From: Nocardia bovistercoris
GTDB lineage: Bacteria > Actinomycetota > Actinomycetes > Mycobacteriales > Mycobacteriaceae
Direction of reading: 5' to 3'
Assembly: GCF_015674855.1 (NCBI RefSeq)
Contig: NZ_JADMLG010000013.1
Location: 177,129-241,128 of the forward strand
DNA: 64,000 bases
In this document: in pieces, positions 1 to 8,667 of the stretch
How positions within the stretch are numbered: position 1 is the stretch's first letter
How the letters are laid out: every line of letters begins with the position of its first letter
Program-made: the position numbers and the translations under genes
The notes under the pieces: model-generated
What the model was told of the DNA's origin: nothing
Seen by the model: only the letters and a program-made list of their open reading frames with translations
The model's database searches: none

Positions 1-69
1 CGACGCCCGCTCCGAATCGCACGGCACGGGTCACACCCGGCAGGTCGCGCGTGGATGCCACGGCCTCGC

Positions 70-831
70 TCAGTGACCTTCCTTGACCAATCGCCACCAG
101 CGGCTCAGCGAGAATCCGCCGAGGGGGCTGTGCGGGCTCGCCGGATTGCGATCCATGTAGGCCATGGCCGCCACGATAGCGGCGACCGCCAGTGTGATGC
201 CGCCGACGATACCCGCCCAGCCCGCGAAGGACCGGGTGTTCGGGTCGGCGTAGCTGACCTCGGCGCGCAAGGTGGTGACATCGCCGGGGGGCAGTTTCCA
301 GGAGACCGTCGAATCGTCGTCGCGGTTGCCGTTGGTCTTGGCGACCCGCGCCGGGAAGGCGACCGTGAACTGCACGTCGGAACCGTGCGGCGGCACCGAT
401 TTCAGGTCGACGCGCCCGACCAGGCTCACCAGGTCGCCGGTGCGGGTGAACTGGATCTGGAACATGCCCTGGGTCTGCTCGGACAACTGGTCGAGCTGGC
501 CGACCTCACCGAAGGACAGATCGTCGAAGAACACCTTGCTGCCGACATACCCGTCCTGGTTGTACGGTTCGACCCGCACCTTCGCCGCCAACGCCTCCGG
601 CGCCTTCAACTCCGGCCCTTTGTCCTGAGCGTTCTCCGGGACCACCGCGGCCACGATGCGCCCCGACACCCGATCGTTGGACGACACGCCCATCGACACC
701 TGCACCCGCAGGCACCCGACGAGCAGCGGCGCCAAAAGCGCCGCGAGTAGAGCGGCCGCGGCTATCCGCCTCCCGGTGCGGCGCGCGGGGACCGGGATAT
801 CGGACGAAGTGGGCTCGGGACTCGATCGCAC
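70..831 (-). CDS. lppM: LppM-like lipoprotein (DUF3153)
   Basis: A 253-residue secreted lipoprotein. Residues 20-40 form a signal peptide ending in a lipobox (LVGC, Cys40), and a second hydrophobic segment near residues 204-225 precedes a short cytoplasmic tail, so the protein is probably anchored at both ends. Sequence and context match Mycobacterium tuberculosis Rv2171 (LppM), which lies beside a GNAT gene and upstream of mraZ; here the same neighbours appear in the same relative arrangement. LppM is linked to phagosome interactions in mycobacteria, but its molecular role is not established. The start is GTG at 831; an ATG at 840 is followed at once by a stop. Family assignment is by recognition only. 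Confidence 0.8.
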   Translation of the reverse strand: MRSSPEPTSSDIPVPARRTGRRIAAAALLAALLAPLLVGCLRVQVSMGVSSNDRVSGRIVAAVVPENAQDKGPELKAPEALAAKVRVEPYNQDGYVGSKVFFDDLSFGEVGQLDQLSEQTQGMFQIQFTRTGDLVSLVGRVDLKSVPPHGSDVQFTVAFPARVAKTNGNRDDDSTVSWKLPPGDVTTLRAEVSYADPNTRSFAGWAGIVGGITLAVAAIVAAMAYMDRNPASPHSPLGGFSLSRWWRLVKEGH

Positions 832-1059
832 GGATCACATCGTGCCAGGCCCGCCATCGGCCGTGCCACGCGACGGGCGCAACTCGCACGCCGCACCGCG
901 CGGAATCCCCGAGGAGACCGCCGAGCAGCCCGAAATCCGTGCGTGGCGGCACGGCGATGGTCTTTCGATCACTCGGGCGTGGCGTGTCGCACGGTCGCCG
1001 CCGAGCGGCCTGAATCCGTGCCGACGGACCAGCGCCATCCCGGGCCGCCCGCGGCCGCT

Positions 1060-1419
1060 TCATGGCGTCTCGATGATGGAATACTCGTAGGTGCCCAGGT
1101 GGCCGCGGGTGTTGCGGGTGCGGGTGGTGCTGCGGGTGAGGTAGCCGTATCGGAGGAGTTCGTTGACTCCGCTGCTGACGGCGTGGCGGCCGTCGGCGCT
1201 GTGGTCGGCGAGGTTGTTGATGGTGACGGGGGTGTCGTCGGTTCCGGTGGCGATGGCGAACCAGATTCCTTTGGCGTTGTGGCTGAGTCGGGTGTCTTCG
1301 CGCAACCTGTTGCTGGCGTGGATGTATCGGTCCGGCACGGTGCGCCAGTTCCTGCGGCCGCGGTCGCCGCGGGCGCCGGGCCAGGTCGGACCGGTGTCGT
1401 CGATGGGAGCGTCGGTCAC
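1060..1419 (-). CDS. Winged-helix DNA-binding protein, replication-initiator-like
   Basis: A 119-residue protein. From about residue 35 onward it reads like the N-terminal winged-helix domain of plasmid or phage replication initiators and replisome organisers: a run of small-residue-rich helix with an LS-NAKG motif (rLS..AKG..f), a recognition-helix region with GRHAVSSGVNELLRYGYLTR, and a charged tail. The GTG start at 1419 overlaps the stop of the membrane-protein gene 1416-1862 by four bases (GTGA), so the two are probably translated together. No catalytic domain follows. Such genes are common in actinobacterial integrative elements and also as orphan chromosomal copies. Function is inferred from the fold alone. 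Confidence 0.65.
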   Translation of the reverse strand: MTDAPIDDTGPTWPGARGDRGRRNWRTVPDRYIHASNRLREDTRLSHNAKGIWFAIATGTDDTPVTINNLADHSADGRHAVSSGVNELLRYGYLTRSTTRTRNTRGHLGTYEYSIIETP

Positions 1420-1862
1420 GGATTGCTCCCGGGGTCGAGGGCCTCGACGACGACGCGACCGGCGGTGGCGGCGGTTCGGCGGGTTCGTTGCACCCAGTTG
1501 CGGGTGCCGAATACCGCGGAGTTGAGGGTGAGCACGATGGCCATGGTCGCGGGGACGCCGGTGGTCAGGTCGGTCTTGTCGATGGTGATCAGGTAGGCGA
1601 GGAAAGCGAAGCACGCCACGGTCAGTCCGAGCACCAGCGCGGCGGCGACGCGGTCGATCCGGGGGTACGGGAGCTGCTGTTGTGCCGGGGTGGGCGGATC
1701 GGCGGTGATCGTGCTCGTGATCATCTCGGCGCGGGCCGAGGACGACGTCGCGGGCGAGTGCGGTCTGTGCACGATGGCGGCGACCGTGGTGATCACCTGG
1801 TCCTCGACGGCGCCGGGCAGCTGCGGTTCGCCGGGGGCGACGGGAGGCTGGGTATTCAGCAT
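1416..1862 (-). CDS. Small two-helix membrane protein, unknown
   Basis: Predicted 148 residues with a proline/threonine-rich N-terminal half (residues 1-70) and two hydrophobic segments at about 72-94 and 104-120, ending in a basic, threonine-rich tail. I do not recognise the family. ATG at 1862 is chosen because the hydrophilic N-terminus starts cleanly there and a GGAAA-like ribosome site lies just upstream; the frame stays open to 2078 but that extension is atypical. It is coupled by a 4-base overlap to the downstream winged-helix gene, which suggests a membrane partner of that DNA-binding protein. That pairing is inference. Confidence 0.6.
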   Translation of the reverse strand: MLNTQPPVAPGEPQLPGAVEDQVITTVAAIVHRPHSPATSSSARAEMITSTITADPPTPAQQQLPYPRIDRVAAALVLGLTVACFAFLAYLITIDKTDLTTGVPATMAIVLTLNSAVFGTRNWVQRTRRTAATAGRVVVEALDPGSNP

Positions 1863-2734
1863 CGAAAGGTTTCCGGTCCTCGTGATTCGGTGGGTCGTAT
1901 GCGGCGCCGAACTCGCGCACGCATAGGGACTCGCGCAATGGGTGGGGAATGTGACCACGCTGTCGGAGCGTGTTCTTTTCGTGGCTCGTTCGATGTGGAA
2001 GAGTCCGCCGATCCGCAAGAACTCGGCAGGACTCGACTCTCTCTCGGGAACCGAGGGAGACGGAACCATCCTAAACACACGGATGCAATTCGTACATATT
2101 CAGATGAACAGGAAATGTGGGGCTGAGAAAGACGCTCCGATCCGTCTCGGGGTGCTACACCCTGCCCGAGGCAGGACCGCCGGATCCGCACACGAAGCGG
2201 TCACGGACCGGGGCGACCGGATTCCGGGCATGCCCCACGGCCAGCTGCCTGGATGACTTTTTGTCGCACCGTCTCACCAGTTGGTTTGGAATACGAAAAT
2301 GCGCTTTCACCTGCATATTTGGAAACGCTCATACGGCTTTGGACCGGCTGGTCCCGGTGCGGTGGCGCACGGGCTGAGGTTGTTCCGATCGCCGGCTCCG
2401 TGATTCACTGTCACCCGTCGCATTCGGAGGCGGCGATCGCCTTCGAAGTCGACCTTCCGGTTCACAGGGGAATGTGACCGAGAAATTGTGCCTTACCGGT
2501 GGGCTTACGTCCGCAAGCGCAGGCCCATCGGTAAAGCCAGAATTCGAATATCCACGGATGGTAATTCGGCCCGTGGTACGCGAAACTCTGATTAATGTCA
2601 GTGAGTGACGCTGTTCTTGTTCAGCCAAAGGCCTGGCTTATCTCCGATTCGAGCGCTATGGAATTTTCCCGAATCGACGGCAGTGGCGCGCGCCCACTTT
2701 CGCAGAAGCGACCGGTCGTTTTCCTGCTCGGGTA
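1863..2734. other. Gene-poor spacer, lower GC
   Basis: About 870 bases with no frame I can support on either strand. The base composition is visibly less GC-rich than in the neighbouring genes, with AT-rich stretches around 2080-2120 and 2270-2340. The only clear structure is the hairpin at 2493-2534. It separates the coupled pair 1060-1862 from the HTH gene 2735-3880 and has the look of remnant accessory DNA. Confidence 0.6.
2493..2534. repeat. Inverted repeat, 12-bp arms
   Basis: Left arm TTACCGGTGGGC (2493-2504) and right arm GCCCATCGGTAA (2523-2534) pair with one mismatch around an 18-base interior. Weaker pairing continues outward with one mismatch or bulge. It lies in the spacer 3' of the minus-strand HTH gene (stop at 2735), so it could act as that gene's terminator; there is no T run. 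Confidence 0.6.
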
Positions 2735-3880
2735 TCAGAAGGTGTCGGTCGGCGGTTCGGTCACCACGTGTTCGGCGCCTTTCGACGGTGGTGGCGCCGG
2801 TTCGGCGGCGAGTTTCGGTGTCGGGATCCAGGCGTTGACGGTCGGGTAGTCGAATTCCACTCCGTGGGCGACCGCGGCGCCGAAGAACGCGCGGCCGTCG
2901 ACGGGTACGGCCACGCCGTGGCGCGCCGCGGATTCGACGGTCTCGCACACCAATGCGACGACCGCGTCCAGTCCGGGGCGACCATCGTCGGGTTGCGACC
3001 GCGGTGTGCCGACCATCTTGATCTCGGTCGTGGTGGCCGCCACCCGGTGCAGCCGCGTTTGGAGGGCGTGGCCGCGGCGGCCGGGGGTGGGCCGCCACGC
3101 CGCCACCGGGAGGCTGTCGCTCAATCCGATGTCGGCGGGCAGGCCGCGGCGGCCGAGGTGGATCAATCGGTTGCCCTCGGCCAGGATTCCGAGGAATCCC
3201 TGTTCGGTGCGCACGATGTCGCCCGGGCGTACCGGCACCCGCGCCAGCGCGGCCATCTCCAACGGCGGCTCGAAGTCGACATCGGCGGGCAGCGGCAGCC
3301 CGGCCATCTCGAACAGTCGGCGCAGGAATATCTCCTGGCCTTCGTGTTGCCCTTCGCGCAGGGGTAACACCACCGCGTCGACCTTTCCCAACGCGACCTG
3401 CCCCGGCTCGATATCGGCGCACAGGGCCTCGATCTGTGCGCTCGCCTCGGCCATCACCTGCTCGTAGCGCGCCCACAGCGGATCGGTCGCGCTCACCGAT
3501 TCCGGCGCCGCGGGTGCGGGCGGGCTCACCGTTGGGGTCTTGCTGCCCTCCGGGTACAGGATCCGGATCAATTCGCAGCGCGCGACCGCGAACACCACCT
3601 GCTCGGGACCGAACCCGCAGATCTCCAGATATCTGGTCAGCTGTTTGGGCTGCGGGAAACTGCGGTACTTGGGATCACCGGCGTAGTTGTAGACCGTCGA
3701 TTTGCTCAGCGTCCTGCCCGCCTGTGCGGCGATCCGCGCTTTGGTCAATCCCGAATCCCGTTGCGCCCGAGAGGTCATCGCCAAGAACTCGACACGCAGA
3801 TCCGCGTAGCTCGAGGTATCCAGCGCCAACTCCAGCCGCAGCGCGGCGCCGATCTCGTCCGGCACCGGGGTCCCGGTCAT
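2735..3880 (-). CDS. HTH transcriptional regulator-like protein
   Basis: A 381-residue protein. Residues about 42-70 look like a helix-turn-helix: a TKARIAAQAG helix followed by a turn and an SKSTVYNYAGDP recognition helix, as in Xre-type regulators of actinobacteria. After a proline-rich linker (about residues 110-130) the remainder shows no enzyme motif I recognise, and it ends in a proline-rich tail. Such two-part proteins are frequent in Nocardia and Streptomyces as uncharacterised regulators. It stands alone, with long gene-free stretches on both sides. The ATG at 3880 begins a conventional hydrophilic N-terminus. DNA binding is likely; what it regulates cannot be said. Confidence 0.7.
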   Translation of the reverse strand: MTGTPVPDEIGAALRLELALDTSSYADLRVEFLAMTSRAQRDSGLTKARIAAQAGRTLSKSTVYNYAGDPKYRSFPQPKQLTRYLEICGFGPEQVVFAVARCELIRILYPEGSKTPTVSPPAPAAPESVSATDPLWARYEQVMAEASAQIEALCADIEPGQVALGKVDAVVLPLREGQHEGQEIFLRRLFEMAGLPLPADVDFEPPLEMAALARVPVRPGDIVRTEQGFLGILAEGNRLIHLGRRGLPADIGLSDSLPVAAWRPTPGRRGHALQTRLHRVAATTTEIKMVGTPRSQPDDGRPGLDAVVALVCETVESAARHGVAVPVDGRAFFGAAVAHGVEFDYPTVNAWIPTPKLAAEPAPPPSKGAEHVVTEPPTDTF

Positions 3881-4353
3881 CGAACACCGTCACTGCGGTA
3901 GCACCGCGACCGCTCATCCTCGATGGTCCACCGCAATACCGACCGACACACACCCCTCGGTGCGCACAACGCGGGCCAGGTCACCGTCAAACTCCTTCGA
4001 TCCACAGAAACGTCGAACACACGCACGAGGCCTCCAGTCGCGGATCGCCCGATCGATCCGGACCCGGCTCCGGATCGATCTCCGCTCCATACCCACCAGG
4101 TCACCGCGCGACAACCACGACACCCCTGAGTGGACACGTCTCTGTCGAACCCCTTTTTCACGGCCGACACCACCCATTTCCGTCAGCCAACCCCGAATAG
4201 CAATCGAATAGCTACTATTCGCGGTGGCCGTGGGTCGCATCGGCCGTCGTTACCATTCTGACACCCAGTTCCCATATTCCAACAAATCCGAGTGCGGCGG
4301 CGGCCCGCTTACCGCTTGCTGATCCCGGAAAGCCCGTCTGAGCAGCCGTTTGG

Positions 4354-4388
4354 ATTCCAAATACCGCCCTGAGGGCGGCATTTGGAAT
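4354..4388. repeat. Inverted repeat, 16-bp arms, 3-base loop
   Basis: Left arm ATTCCAAATACCGCCC (4354-4369) and right arm GGGCGGCATTTGGAAT (4373-4388) pair at 15 of 16 positions around TGA. The arms mix a GC block and an AT block, which is unlike a standard GC-rich terminator stem, and no T run follows on either strand. It may be an operator, a small repeat element or a strong RNA hairpin. Confidence 0.75.
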
Positions 4389-4472
4389 GCGACCGCCAAC
4401 CTCAACCCCTGGTCCTGACGCAGAAAAACCACCCCAGGCGCCACTATTCATGAGACGTCATGTTTGAAAGGT

Positions 4473-4494
4473 GTAGCACCGCAGGCGGTCCTAC
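4473..4494. repeat. Short inverted repeat downstream of the cruF-like gene
   Basis: Arms GTAGCACCG (4473-4481) and CGGTCCTAC (4486-4494) pair at 8 of 9 positions around CAGG. The position, some 60 bases past the minus-strand stop at 4553, would suit a transcription terminator for the carotenoid gene. Confidence 0.5.
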
Positions 4495-4552
4495 GGCCCT
4501 GCCTCCCGCTGGTGAAAGTTTTCAAATTGAAACACCGGCACATCAATAGCAA

Positions 4553-5338
4553 TCAATTTCTACTGGCTGCCACCGCCATGGCCGCCAGCAGGGGGATGCC
4601 GAGCAGGCCCATGCCGAGCGCGCCGTATATCGCCGAGGCGGGCAGGTCGAGGAAGACGGCGTGGGCGAGGGCAGAACCGAGCCAGGTCCAGAGGAAGACG
4701 AGGACGGGTACCGCGGTCTCGGCGCGGAATACGAGGGAGGGGGCGGGGTGATCGCGGCGGTCCGCGGTCTCGAGCATCGAGGCCATCACCAGGGCGACCG
4801 CGAACCAGCCCGCGTAGTTCGTGATCGGGATGTCCGCGAGACCGGGCAGTCCGGAAACGGTGTCGCACCAACGCCACTGCCCGTCGGCGGCCATCTGCGG
4901 GTCGAGGAACAGATCCCAGCCGACCGCGCCGACGGCGGTCAGCACGACCCGCGCGCGCCCGCGCCCCACCAACTCGGTCGCCACCACCCACACCGGGTAC
5001 AGCCCACCGGTCCAGGCCAACGCCACGATCACCGGAACACCCGCGACGGCGGGACCGATCCGGTCCTGCGCGTAGGCGTAACAGCCGAACGGATATCCGG
5101 TGGCCGTGCCGACGGCTTCGGCGAGCAATCCGAGCCCGGACACGATCACCAGGAGCCTGAGCGCGAAACCCGCCCCCCGCGTCGCCGCCGCGTGTGTGAG
5201 GGCCGTCGCCGCCGACAACAACACCACCGCGACCGTCACCGCGTCGCGGGCGCTGCCGTCGGCCAAGGGGTAGCAGATCTGCGCGGCGACGAGCAGAATC
5301 GCGCACAGCGCTGGAACCCATGACCGCGTCAGTGTCAC
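4553..5338 (-). CDS. CruF-like carotenoid 1',2'-hydratase / carotenoid biosynthesis membrane protein
   Basis: A 261-residue membrane protein with about seven hydrophobic segments. It carries family signatures: GYPFGCYAYAQ, then a VGWDLFLDPQM stretch and NYAGWF, typical of the CruF/bisanhydrobacterioruberin-hydratase family that adds water to the ends of acyclic or monocyclic carotenoids. The frame is open further upstream to 5698, but that part is arginine-rich and unlike the family; the GTG at 5338 sits 7 bases after an AGGA ribosome site and opens directly into the first membrane helix. The neighbouring CrtO-like gene on the same strand supports a carotenoid role. The exact substrate is unknown. 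Confidence 0.75.
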   Translation of the reverse strand: MTLTRSWVPALCAILLVAAQICYPLADGSARDAVTVAVVLLSAATALTHAAATRGAGFALRLLVIVSGLGLLAEAVGTATGYPFGCYAYAQDRIGPAVAGVPVIVALAWTGGLYPVWVVATELVGRGRARVVLTAVGAVGWDLFLDPQMAADGQWRWCDTVSGLPGLADIPITNYAGWFAVALVMASMLETADRRDHPAPSLVFRAETAVPVLVFLWTWLGSALAHAVFLDLPASAIYGALGMGLLGIPLLAAMAVAASRN

Positions 5339-5756
5339 CGATGCCGTCCTGACGTACCCGCGGTAGCGCGGTCGCTCGCGGTCGGTGTCCGTCGGTGGCC
5401 GGCGAGCGGAGTGACCGATGTCCGCCTCGAAATCCGAACCAGTTCTGTCATTGTTCCCGCGCCCACCGCGCGGCGGTCCGGCCGCTCGCCCACGATTCGC
5501 GATCCGCTGCCGCAGGCCGGGCGTGAGCGATCCGGCGTTCGCCGCGACTCGGCGTCCGAACGTGTGGTCGATGCAGGCGCCGGAGCGCATCGTTGCTGGG
5601 ACGGGGGAAGGCTTCCGGTAGGCGTCTCGTGGTGTGCGAGTGAAATCTCCGGTGGTCCTCTGAAATCCGGGCTGGGCGCACCGCCGACTCCGATACACCG
5701 TTGCCGGGGCGGGCGGAGGCAGCAGGCCGGAGTCACGTGGCGGTCCGCGAGTGGAG
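5339..5756. other. Spacer between the two carotenoid genes
   Basis: 418 bases lie between the stop of the CrtO-like gene and the start of the CruF-like gene. Frames cross it on both strands, but all have arginine-rich, unstructured translations and match no family known to me. In other actinobacteria a glycosyltransferase or other carotenoid gene often sits near cruF, so a degraded gene is possible, but nothing in the sequence proves it. Confidence 0.4.
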
Positions 5757-7331
5757 TCACGGTTGCCCGCGACGGAATCCGAGGCGCAGGCGTCGCCGGT
5801 CGCGCAGTACCAGTCGCGCCGCCGTGCGACCGCTCGCCCCCGACACGCCGCCGCCGGGGTGGGTGGAGGCGCCCGTGAGGTACAGCCCTGCCGCGCCCGG
5901 CACTCGGTGGCCCGACAACTCGGGGATCGGACGCCACAGCATCATCTGGTCCAGCGACATCTCCACGTGCATGACGTTGCCGCCGCGCAATCCCATCTCG
6001 CGTTCCAGGTCCACCGGGGTCTGCACGTGGCGCGCCGTCACCGTGTCGGCGAATCCCGGTGCGTACGTTTCGACTTCGGCGATGATGCGGTCGGCCTCGC
6101 GGTCGGCGTGCGAGGACCAGTCCGAGCCGTCGGCGAGCGCGTAGGGGTGCCATTGGGCCCACAGCGACAGTTGGTGTTCGTCGGGCGGCGCGATGGTCGG
6201 GTCGAGGGCGCTGAAACTCATGGCGAGCACCACCGGTCTGGGTGGCAGGTCGCCCGCGAGCGCCGCGCCGTGCGCGCGGCGCAGTTGGGCGCGGTCGGTG
6301 ACCAGCAGTTGCAGTCCGCGCGCGGACTCGCGATCGGCGGCGCCCTGATATCGGGGCAGCGCCGAGGTCGCCAGCCGCACCACCATGCCGATGCCGGGTC
6401 CGACCCTGATGCGTCGCCGCCAGCCGTCGAGCACCGCGGGGTCGAATCCGCCCGCGTCGAGCAGGTCGAGGGTGGTCAGCACGTGGGTGCCCGCGATCAC
6501 CGTGCGGGCGCGCAGGTCGCGTCCCGACGCGGTGCGCACTCGCCAGCCGTCCCCGACCCGCGCGAGTTCGGTGACCGCGTCGCCGGTCGCGACCACGCCG
6601 CCGTCGGCGCGCAACCGGGCGGCCAGCGCTTCGGTGAGCGCGCCGCTGCCGCCGACCGCGCGACCCGGCGGCAGTACATGCATGAGCGCGGCGAACCCCA
6701 CCATGGGCGCGGTGCCGGGCTCCGACATGGGCGGCCCGGACTGCGCGCCGAACCAGGCCAGCGCCGCCTTCAGGCGTTCGTCGTCGAAGTGGCCGTCCAG
6801 CAGCGCGTCACCGGATTGCAGGAATTCGCGGGACAGCGCGCTGCCGCCGTCGGCGGCGTCGAGCCCCCAGAACGAGCGGAGCAGATGGCCGGGTCCCGGC
6901 GCGCCGTCGAAGGCGCGCATGACCCTCGCGCTGCGGTCGGCCCAGATCCGCGCGAAGTCCCGGTAGGCGTGCGCGTCCCGGTCGCCGCACGCGCCCGCGA
7001 TCGAGTCGCAGGTGCGGTCGAGGTCGCGGTGGAACACGATCGGCGGTGCGCCGGTGCGCGGATCGGCGGGGGCGAAGGCCCACGGATCGCAGTCGATGTA
7101 GCGCAGTCCGAAGCGGTCGAGTTCGAGGTCTTCGATGATTCCGGTGTGCCGGATCATGATGTGCGCGGAGGAGCCACGGTCCACGCGGTGTCCGGGAAAT
7201 CGTTCCACCGTCGACACCGCCCCGCCCACGACCTCGTCGCGTTCGAGCACTTCGACCCGTTCGCCCGCGCGGGCGAGGTAGCAGGCCGCGACCAGAGCGT
7301 TGTGCCCCGATCCGAGCACCACAACCGTCAC
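5757..7331 (-). CDS. CrtO/phytoene-desaturase-family FAD oxidoreductase
   Basis: A 524-residue flavoprotein. An N-terminal dinucleotide fold starts at residue 2 (VVVLGSGHNALVAA, GxGxxx pattern) with an acidic residue ending the second strand (EVLERD), and the C-terminus carries the amine-oxidase/CrtI-type FAD motif (GLYLTGASTHPGGGVSGASG). This matches the CrtO group of carotenoid ketolases and desaturases. CrtO enzymes of Rhodococcus introduce keto groups on the beta-ring; whether this one is a ketolase or a desaturase cannot be decided here. The start is GTG at 7331, only 7 bases after the stop of the GNAT gene, so the two are probably co-transcribed. Carotenoid context is strengthened by the CruF-like gene downstream. 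Confidence 0.8.
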   Translation of the reverse strand: MTVVVLGSGHNALVAACYLARAGERVEVLERDEVVGGAVSTVERFPGHRVDRGSSAHIMIRHTGIIEDLELDRFGLRYIDCDPWAFAPADPRTGAPPIVFHRDLDRTCDSIAGACGDRDAHAYRDFARIWADRSARVMRAFDGAPGPGHLLRSFWGLDAADGGSALSREFLQSGDALLDGHFDDERLKAALAWFGAQSGPPMSEPGTAPMVGFAALMHVLPPGRAVGGSGALTEALAARLRADGGVVATGDAVTELARVGDGWRVRTASGRDLRARTVIAGTHVLTTLDLLDAGGFDPAVLDGWRRRIRVGPGIGMVVRLATSALPRYQGAADRESARGLQLLVTDRAQLRRAHGAALAGDLPPRPVVLAMSFSALDPTIAPPDEHQLSLWAQWHPYALADGSDWSSHADREADRIIAEVETYAPGFADTVTARHVQTPVDLEREMGLRGGNVMHVEMSLDQMMLWRPIPELSGHRVPGAAGLYLTGASTHPGGGVSGASGRTAARLVLRDRRRLRLGFRRGQP

Positions 7332-7338
7332 GTGATTC

Positions 7339-7956
7339 TCATAGCGGTAGGCGTCGACCGAGGATCGCGAAGGGGCGGGTGTCGCCAGCGAAGACGAAAT
7401 CGCGCACCACGTCGCCGAAGCCCTCGCGTCGGTACAGCCGCCAAGCCCGATTGTCCTCGCCCGGGACTTCGGGCGTCGACAGCAGCACCGCGCCCTCGGG
7501 CCGGTCGCGCAGCAGCCTGCGCAGCAGCACCGCGCCGATGCCGCGACCCTGCGCGGACGGGTGCACGTGCAGTTCGGTCAGTTCGAAATAGTTCGCGAGC
7601 AGCTCGCGCGCCGAGGACTCCGGCCAGCCGCCGCGGCGCATGCCGGTGTGCACCTGCTGATGCCACCACTGGTGCGGCGCGCCCCGATAGCCGTAGGCGA
7701 TGGCGACGACCGGCGAGGTGCGCAGATCGACGTGCCCGGCGTCGTCGGGGAGCAGGGCGGCCACGGCCTGCCACCCGGCGCGGGTGGTGTGCTCGTTCCA
7801 CATGGGCGCGCGGTGGTTCTCGGTGCCGCGCGGATAGTCCATCGCCGCGACATAGACCGACAGCGCGTCGTGCAGTCGGTAGCGCAGGTCGGTGACCGAC
7901 AGGTCGACGACGACGGGTGCTTGGGCTGGGATGTGTTTCGGCTTGACGGCTGTCAT
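7339..7956 (-). CDS. GNAT-family N-acetyltransferase (Rv2170-like)
   Basis: A 205-residue protein with the acetyl-CoA motif A near residues 128-150: ELHVHPSAQGRGIGAVLL, containing QGRGIG, the pyrophosphate loop of GNAT enzymes. A C-terminal segment (YRREGFGDVVRDF) is the usual strand-helix end of the fold. The position between lppM and mraZ matches Rv2170 of M. tuberculosis, a GNAT protein of that neighbourhood. The acceptor substrate is not predictable. ATG at 7956 begins the divergent transcription from the HEPN gene at 8103; the 146 bases between hold both promoters. Confidence 0.8.
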   Translation of the reverse strand: MTAVKPKHIPAQAPVVVDLSVTDLRYRLHDALSVYVAAMDYPRGTENHRAPMWNEHTTRAGWQAVAALLPDDAGHVDLRTSPVVAIAYGYRGAPHQWWHQQVHTGMRRGGWPESSARELLANYFELTELHVHPSAQGRGIGAVLLRRLLRDRPEGAVLLSTPEVPGEDNRAWRLYRREGFGDVVRDFVFAGDTRPFAILGRRLPL

Positions 7957-8102
7957 GGCTCTCGTCGGCCGCGCGGACGCGGAAAGTTGTCGGTGGGTGT
8001 CCCTATATTCAAGCTCAATTCAAACGTTCGAATGCCTGTTCGGTCCGCGCGGTCACCACAGAGCGCCCGGATCCCCGGGTATACGACACCGGAGGGACGC
8101 TG

Positions 8103-8543
8103 ATGCCTGGTCGGATCGAACAGCCCGGACAGCCCGGCAGGGCAGGCTCACTACTGAAGAAGGCCGACGGACTGCTCATGCAGGCCGCGGGGGAGTCGGA
8201 TCCGCGTGAGCGATTCCGCACCGCCTACCTGGCCGCGTTGCGCGGGGCGGGCGCGGTGCTCGCGTTCACCGGCGCCGATGCCGCCCCGCGCGCCCGTTCG
8301 CGCAGCGCATGGGTGCTGTTGCAGCGCGCGATGCCCGAATTCGTCATGTGGGCCGATTACTTCAGCGCCCGTTCGGAATTGCGCGCCGCGTTGGAGGCCG
8401 GACTCGACCGCGATGTCGACGATCACACCGCCGACGAGTTCTCTTCGCGGGTGGCCGCATTCCTGCACGACGTGGAGGATCTGCTGGCCACGACGGCTCG
8501 GTTGCGCCCGCCGCGCGGCTTGTCGAACGGCATGACCGCTTAG
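8103..8543 (+). CDS. SAV_6107-family HEPN-domain protein
   Basis: A 146-residue, mostly helical protein. Sequence and position immediately upstream of a DUF3040 gene and mraZ match the actinobacterial SAV_6107 family, assigned to the HEPN superfamily. Many HEPN proteins are RNases or nucleotide-binding partners, but no activity is known for this family and I see no classical R-x4-6-H motif that I would call catalytic. The ATG at 8103 has a strong GGAGGGACG ribosome site 6-14 bases upstream. It is conserved in this place across actinobacteria, hinting at a link with division or cell wall control; that is inference. Confidence 0.65.
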   Translation: MPGRIEQPGQPGRAGSLLKKADGLLMQAAGESDPRERFRTAYLAALRGAGAVLAFTGADAAPRARSRSAWVLLQRAMPEFVMWADYFSARSELRAALEAGLDRDVDDHTADEFSSRVAAFLHDVEDLLATTARLRPPRGLSNGMTA

Positions 8544-8667
8544 TTATCGGCGAGTAGGTGGTACGGCCCCCATCGAACTCGTATCATTGGTGACAGATAG
8601 CCGCCAAGGTCGGCTGTCTGTCGCCTACCCGGAGGCGACAGCCACGTCTAGTGCCGGGGGAGGTACC

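Larger units (their letters stand above)
3881..4552. other. Gene-free spacer with several palindromes
   Basis: About 670 bases upstream of the HTH gene and downstream of the cruF-like gene, both on the minus strand. I see no supportable frame. It holds two strong imperfect hairpins (4354-4388, 4473-4494) and a short AT palindrome, TTTCAAATTGAAA (4521-4533), 20 bases beyond the stop of the cruF-like gene. Part of it must contain the promoter of the HTH gene. Confidence 0.55.

Noticed and set aside
1..69. Possible start of a minus-strand gene (GTG at 61 running off the left edge)
   Set aside because: Only about 20 codons are visible and match nothing that I know; too little to call.
5751..7895. 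714-codon plus-strand frame opposite the CrtO-like and GNAT genes
   Set aside because: Arginine/histidine/glycine-rich translation with no motif; it is the antisense shadow of two well-supported genes.
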